Source of the DNA: an uncultured Oscillospiraceae bacterium
Lineage (GTDB): Bacteria > Bacillota > Clostridia > Oscillospirales > Ruminococcaceae
DNA: 8,583 nt
NCBI GenBank assembly: GCA_910587335.1
Contig: CAJUMG010000031.1
Location: forward strand, 1-8,583
Reading direction: 5' to 3'
The notes below the pieces were generated by a model. The model was not told the DNA's origin and did no database searches. It worked only from the letters and a program-made list of their open reading frames with translations. Below, piece by piece: positions 6,775-8,583 of the stretch. The position numbers were made by a program, and so were the translations under genes. The number at the start of each line of letters is the position of its first letter. Position 1 is the first letter of the stretch.

Positions 6775-7149
6775 CTTGTAGGACACAAAGCCGTCACCGA
6801 TAGAGAGCATAATGCTGTTATTGTGGTTTAAACGCTGCTTCAATTCCTCGTCCGTCATGGGCTCATACGTTTGCAGATAGACGCATTCTCGATTTTCTTT
6901 TTCGTCTTGGCCGGCAATTGTTCCCGCTCTTTTTCCTTCTTCTCCTGGGGAGCCTCTTCGCCTGTTGATTTTGGCAGATGCTTGCGAATTTCCATCACCC
7001 CGCTGTCTTGTAATAGATGGGGAAACCGCGCCTTCGCTCTCCTGTATCTGGTGGGTAATGCTGTTGCGCAGATTTCCTGTGTCCACCGGGCACAGCTTCT
7101 TTGTGTTGTAGAACACCATGGTCGATGTACCGTTTTTGTCCCACGGCAT
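6775..7149 (-). pseudogene. Probable decayed gene remnant, unknown function, with phage-like motif
   Basis: This stretch of about 375 bases has no intact gene but looks formerly coding on the minus strand. From about 7146 one frame reads MPWDKNGTSTMVFYN, then CPVDTGNLRNSITHQ (about 7092-7048). The P-V-D-T-G-x-L-R-x-S-I pattern is typical of HK97 gp10-like phage head-tail proteins, though one motif is thin evidence. A second frame (ATG 6995 to TGA 6855, 46 codons) reads MEIRKHLPKSTGEEAPQEKK and continues highly charged. Near 6880 sense seems to pass back to the first frame as VYLQTYEPMTDEELKQRL. The swaps suggest frameshifts in an old gene or genes. A terminator lies at the 3' end. The 5' side stops where the WYL promoter begins, as if cut off. 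A frame runs on from 7287 to 6697, but it overlaps the WYL gene, the terminator and the Rrf2 promoter, so it is not a real gene as it stands. Chance open frames remain possible. Confidence 0.4.
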
Positions 7150-7150
7150 C

Positions 7151-7179
7151 TTGTAAAATACAGTTAATGAAAGTACAAT
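7151..7179 (+). promoter_or_regulatory. Candidate promoter of the WYL-macro operon
   Basis: TTGTAA (7151-7156), a 17-base spacer and TACAAT (7174-7179) make a fair sigma-A promoter on the plus strand. Transcription would start near 7186, at or within the ribosome binding site, giving an unusually short leader of about 12 nt. No inverted repeat stands out around it. Confidence 0.55.
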
Positions 7180-7185
7180 AAAGCC

Positions 7186-7192
7186 GAGGTGA
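7186..7192 (+). promoter_or_regulatory. Ribosome binding site that fixes the WYL gene start
   Basis: GAGGTGA lies 5 bases before the ATG at 7198. The upstream GTG at 7189 is part of this site, so it is not taken as the start. Confidence 0.7.
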
Positions 7193-7197
7193 AGAAA

Positions 7198-8256
7198 ATG
7201 TACACGATTCTTTCCAAAAAGACTCTGATTATCAGCATCTTGGATATTCTGAAAAAATACACGGATGAAAATCATCGTCTGAGCCAAAAGGACATTTTGG
7301 AGATTCTGAAAACGGAATACAATATGAACGTTGAAAGAAAAGCGATAAAGCGCAACCTGATGAATTTAATTGATTTTGGTTATGAAATTGAATACAGTGA
7401 ATCGGTTCGCATGATTCCGAATAAATCAACGGGTGAACTGGAAGAAAGCTACATTTTATCTGATTTTTATCTTGTCCGTGACTTTATCGACAGTGAACTC
7501 CGGCTCCTGATTGACAGTCTGCTTTTTTCCAAACATATTCCATACAGTCAGTGCAAAGAGTTAATTGGTAAACTAGAGGGACTTTCCAGCCAGTATTTTA
7601 AAGCTCGGGTTAAGCATATCCGAACCATGCCGGATTTTTCTTTACATAGCCAACAGCTGTTTTATACAATTGAGATTTTAGACGAGGCAATCAGCAGGGG
7701 CAAAAAGGTATCGTTTACCTATAACGAGTACGGAACGGATAAAAAGCTGCATCCCAAAACGGACAATACCGGAAAGATTCGAGAATATCTCATCAATCCC
7801 TATCAGATAGCCGCAACGAACGGACGGTATTATTTAATCTGCAATTATGATAAGTATGACAATGTTGCCAATTACCGGTTGGACCGCATTAGTAATATTA
7901 AACTGTTGGACGAGCCTGTAAAGCCTTCAAAGCAGGTGAAGGGCCTGGAAAATGGTTTCGACTTGCCCAAGCATATGGCAGAACATCTGTATATGTTTGC
8001 AGGAGAAAGCGGGGCGGTTACATTTCGTGTAAAAAAATATCTTTTAAACGATGTGATTGATTGGTTTGGCGGCGAAATCACCTTTTTTGATGAAACCGAA
8101 GATGAAGTAAGTGTTCGCACAAGGGTTAATCTAACCTCTATGCGCTGTTGGGCGCGGCAATATGCACCTCATGCAAAAATACTTTCACCTGTGTCTCTGG
8201 TGGAGGAGGTAAAAGCAGATATCCAAAAAGCAATGCAGCTTTATCAAGGGGGATAA
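7198..8256 (+). CDS. WYL-domain transcriptional regulator (HTH-WYL-WCX)
   Basis: This 352-residue protein has the three-part layout of WYL regulators. A winged helix-turn-helix covers about residues 5-70 (LSQKDILEILKTEYNMNVER, then KRNLMNLIDFGYEIEY). A linker follows, then a WYL domain at about 155-240. Its core, NPYQIAATNGRYYLICNYDK (200-219), has Tyr in place of the first Trp (YYL), and the conserved NYRLDRI follows (225-231). A C-terminal WCX-like domain spans about 270-345. WYL domains are thought to bind nucleic acid or nucleotide ligands, and several family members repress or activate defence and DNA-damage operons. The macro gene starts 6 bases after the stop, so the two are co-transcribed, and this protein probably regulates that operon. 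Sampled rows of this gene are 32-40% GC, lower than hsdM, which fits separate acquisition. The ligand is unknown. Confidence 0.92.
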   Translation: MYTILSKKTLIISILDILKKYTDENHRLSQKDILEILKTEYNMNVERKAIKRNLMNLIDFGYEIEYSESVRMIPNKSTGELEESYILSDFYLVRDFIDSELRLLIDSLLFSKHIPYSQCKELIGKLEGLSSQYFKARVKHIRTMPDFSLHSQQLFYTIEILDEAISRGKKVSFTYNEYGTDKKLHPKTDNTGKIREYLINPYQIAATNGRYYLICNYDKYDNVANYRLDRISNIKLLDEPVKPSKQVKGLENGFDLPKHMAEHLYMFAGESGAVTFRVKKYLLNDVIDWFGGEITFFDETEDEVSVRTRVNLTSMRCWARQYAPHAKILSPVSLVEEVKADIQKAMQLYQGG

Positions 8257-8262
8257 GCAAAA

Positions 8263-8583
8263 ATGGGAACATTAGAGCTATGCAGCGGTAACATTTTGAA
8301 CTTTTTGGAAGGAAAGGATGTAATCGTGAATTCTGCAAATAAGTATATGAAATTCGGAAGCGGGGCCTGCGGAGCTATTTACAAGGCAGCTGGGATGGAT
8401 TTACTGGAGCAATATTGTGAAAGCCATTTTCAAGAGCTTATGAAGGTGAATGAAGTTAGAATCACTCCCGGATTTGCGTTAGGAATGGACATTTTGCATA
8501 TCTTTTGCCCGAAACGATTCGAAAGCAAATCTCCCATAAAGGAACTACTTCATAGTTATGAAAAGCTGTTTGAACAGGCAGAT
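8263..8583 (+). CDS. Macro-domain protein, 3' end cut by window
   Basis: The first 107 codons of a macro-domain protein are present and the frame is open at the window end. Macro domains bind ADP-ribose, and many remove it from proteins, nucleic acids or O-acetyl-ADP-ribose. The ADP-ribose loops are visible: VNSANKYM (22-29) with the usual asparagines, GSGACGAIYKAAG (32-44) matching the glycine-rich GGGVDGAIHRAAG type loop, and TPGFALGMDILHIFCPKR (68-85) matching the following strand. Cys 36 replaces the usual Asp/Val region, as in some Firmicute members. Whether it is catalytic cannot be judged without the rest. The start ATG follows a G-rich ribosome site (GGGGGA, 8248-8253) overlapping the WYL stop codon, a sign of coupled translation. 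What follows downstream, perhaps an ADP-ribosyltransferase or other effector, is outside the window. Confidence 0.85.
   Translation, partial: MGTLELCSGNILNFLEGKDVIVNSANKYMKFGSGACGAIYKAAGMDLLEQYCESHFQELMKVNEVRITPGFALGMDILHIFCPKRFESKSPIKELLHSYEKLFEQAD

Noticed and set aside
6697..7287. 196-residue minus-strand open frame
   Set aside because: It overlaps the WYL gene start, both promoters and a terminator, and its sense appears to switch frame inside. It is treated as a remnant over part of its length, not as a gene.
1..8583. CRISPR array, tRNA, rRNA, transposase or integrase
   Set aside because: I found no regularly spaced repeats, cloverleaf-like stretch, rRNA sequence or recombinase motifs in the window.

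Overview
The window looks like the chromosome of an anaerobic, clostridia-like Firmicute. This is inferred from purine-rich Shine-Dalgarno sites, sigma-A type promoters (one is an exact TTGACA-N17-TATAAT), an Rrf2 regulator, a flavodoxin/ferredoxin fusion and WYL and macro genes. No rRNA or tRNA is present to place it more closely. Base composition is uneven. Two sampled 60-base rows of hsdM (1-60, 241-300) are each 57% GC, while two rows of the WYL gene (7261-7320, 7321-7380) are 40% and 32%. This fits a patchwork of modules.

Layout: (1) 1-4313, minus strand: a type I restriction-modification operon. A complete hsdR (motor and nuclease subunit) lies upstream of hsdM (DNA methyltransferase subunit), which leaves the window at base 1. 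hsdS is not in view and probably lies beyond it. A 28-codon mini-ORF bridges hsdR and hsdM with an ATGA overlap at each end. (2) 4314-4510: hsdR leader and promoter region with short repeats. (3) 4511-5308, minus: a PhzF-family isomerase/epimerase-like gene. (4) 5484-6692, minus: an Rrf2-family regulator followed with almost no gap by a flavodoxin-2[4Fe-4S] ferredoxin fusion (EFR1 type). The pair has a consensus promoter whose -10 sits inside a 21-bp palindrome, a likely autoregulatory operator. (5) 6748-7149: no intact gene. A minus-strand terminator lies here with what looks like a decayed, frameshifted gene remnant. (6) 7198-8583, plus: a WYL-domain regulator and, 6 bases later, a macro-domain gene cut by the window end.

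Working picture: the minus strand carries a redox/stress module (Rrf2, EFR1, perhaps PhzF) and a restriction system. The plus-strand WYL-macro pair diverges from them and looks like a separate accessory cassette inserted next to old gene debris. WYL regulators often accompany defence genes and macro domains act on ADP-ribose, so a defence or stress cassette is possible but is only inferred here.
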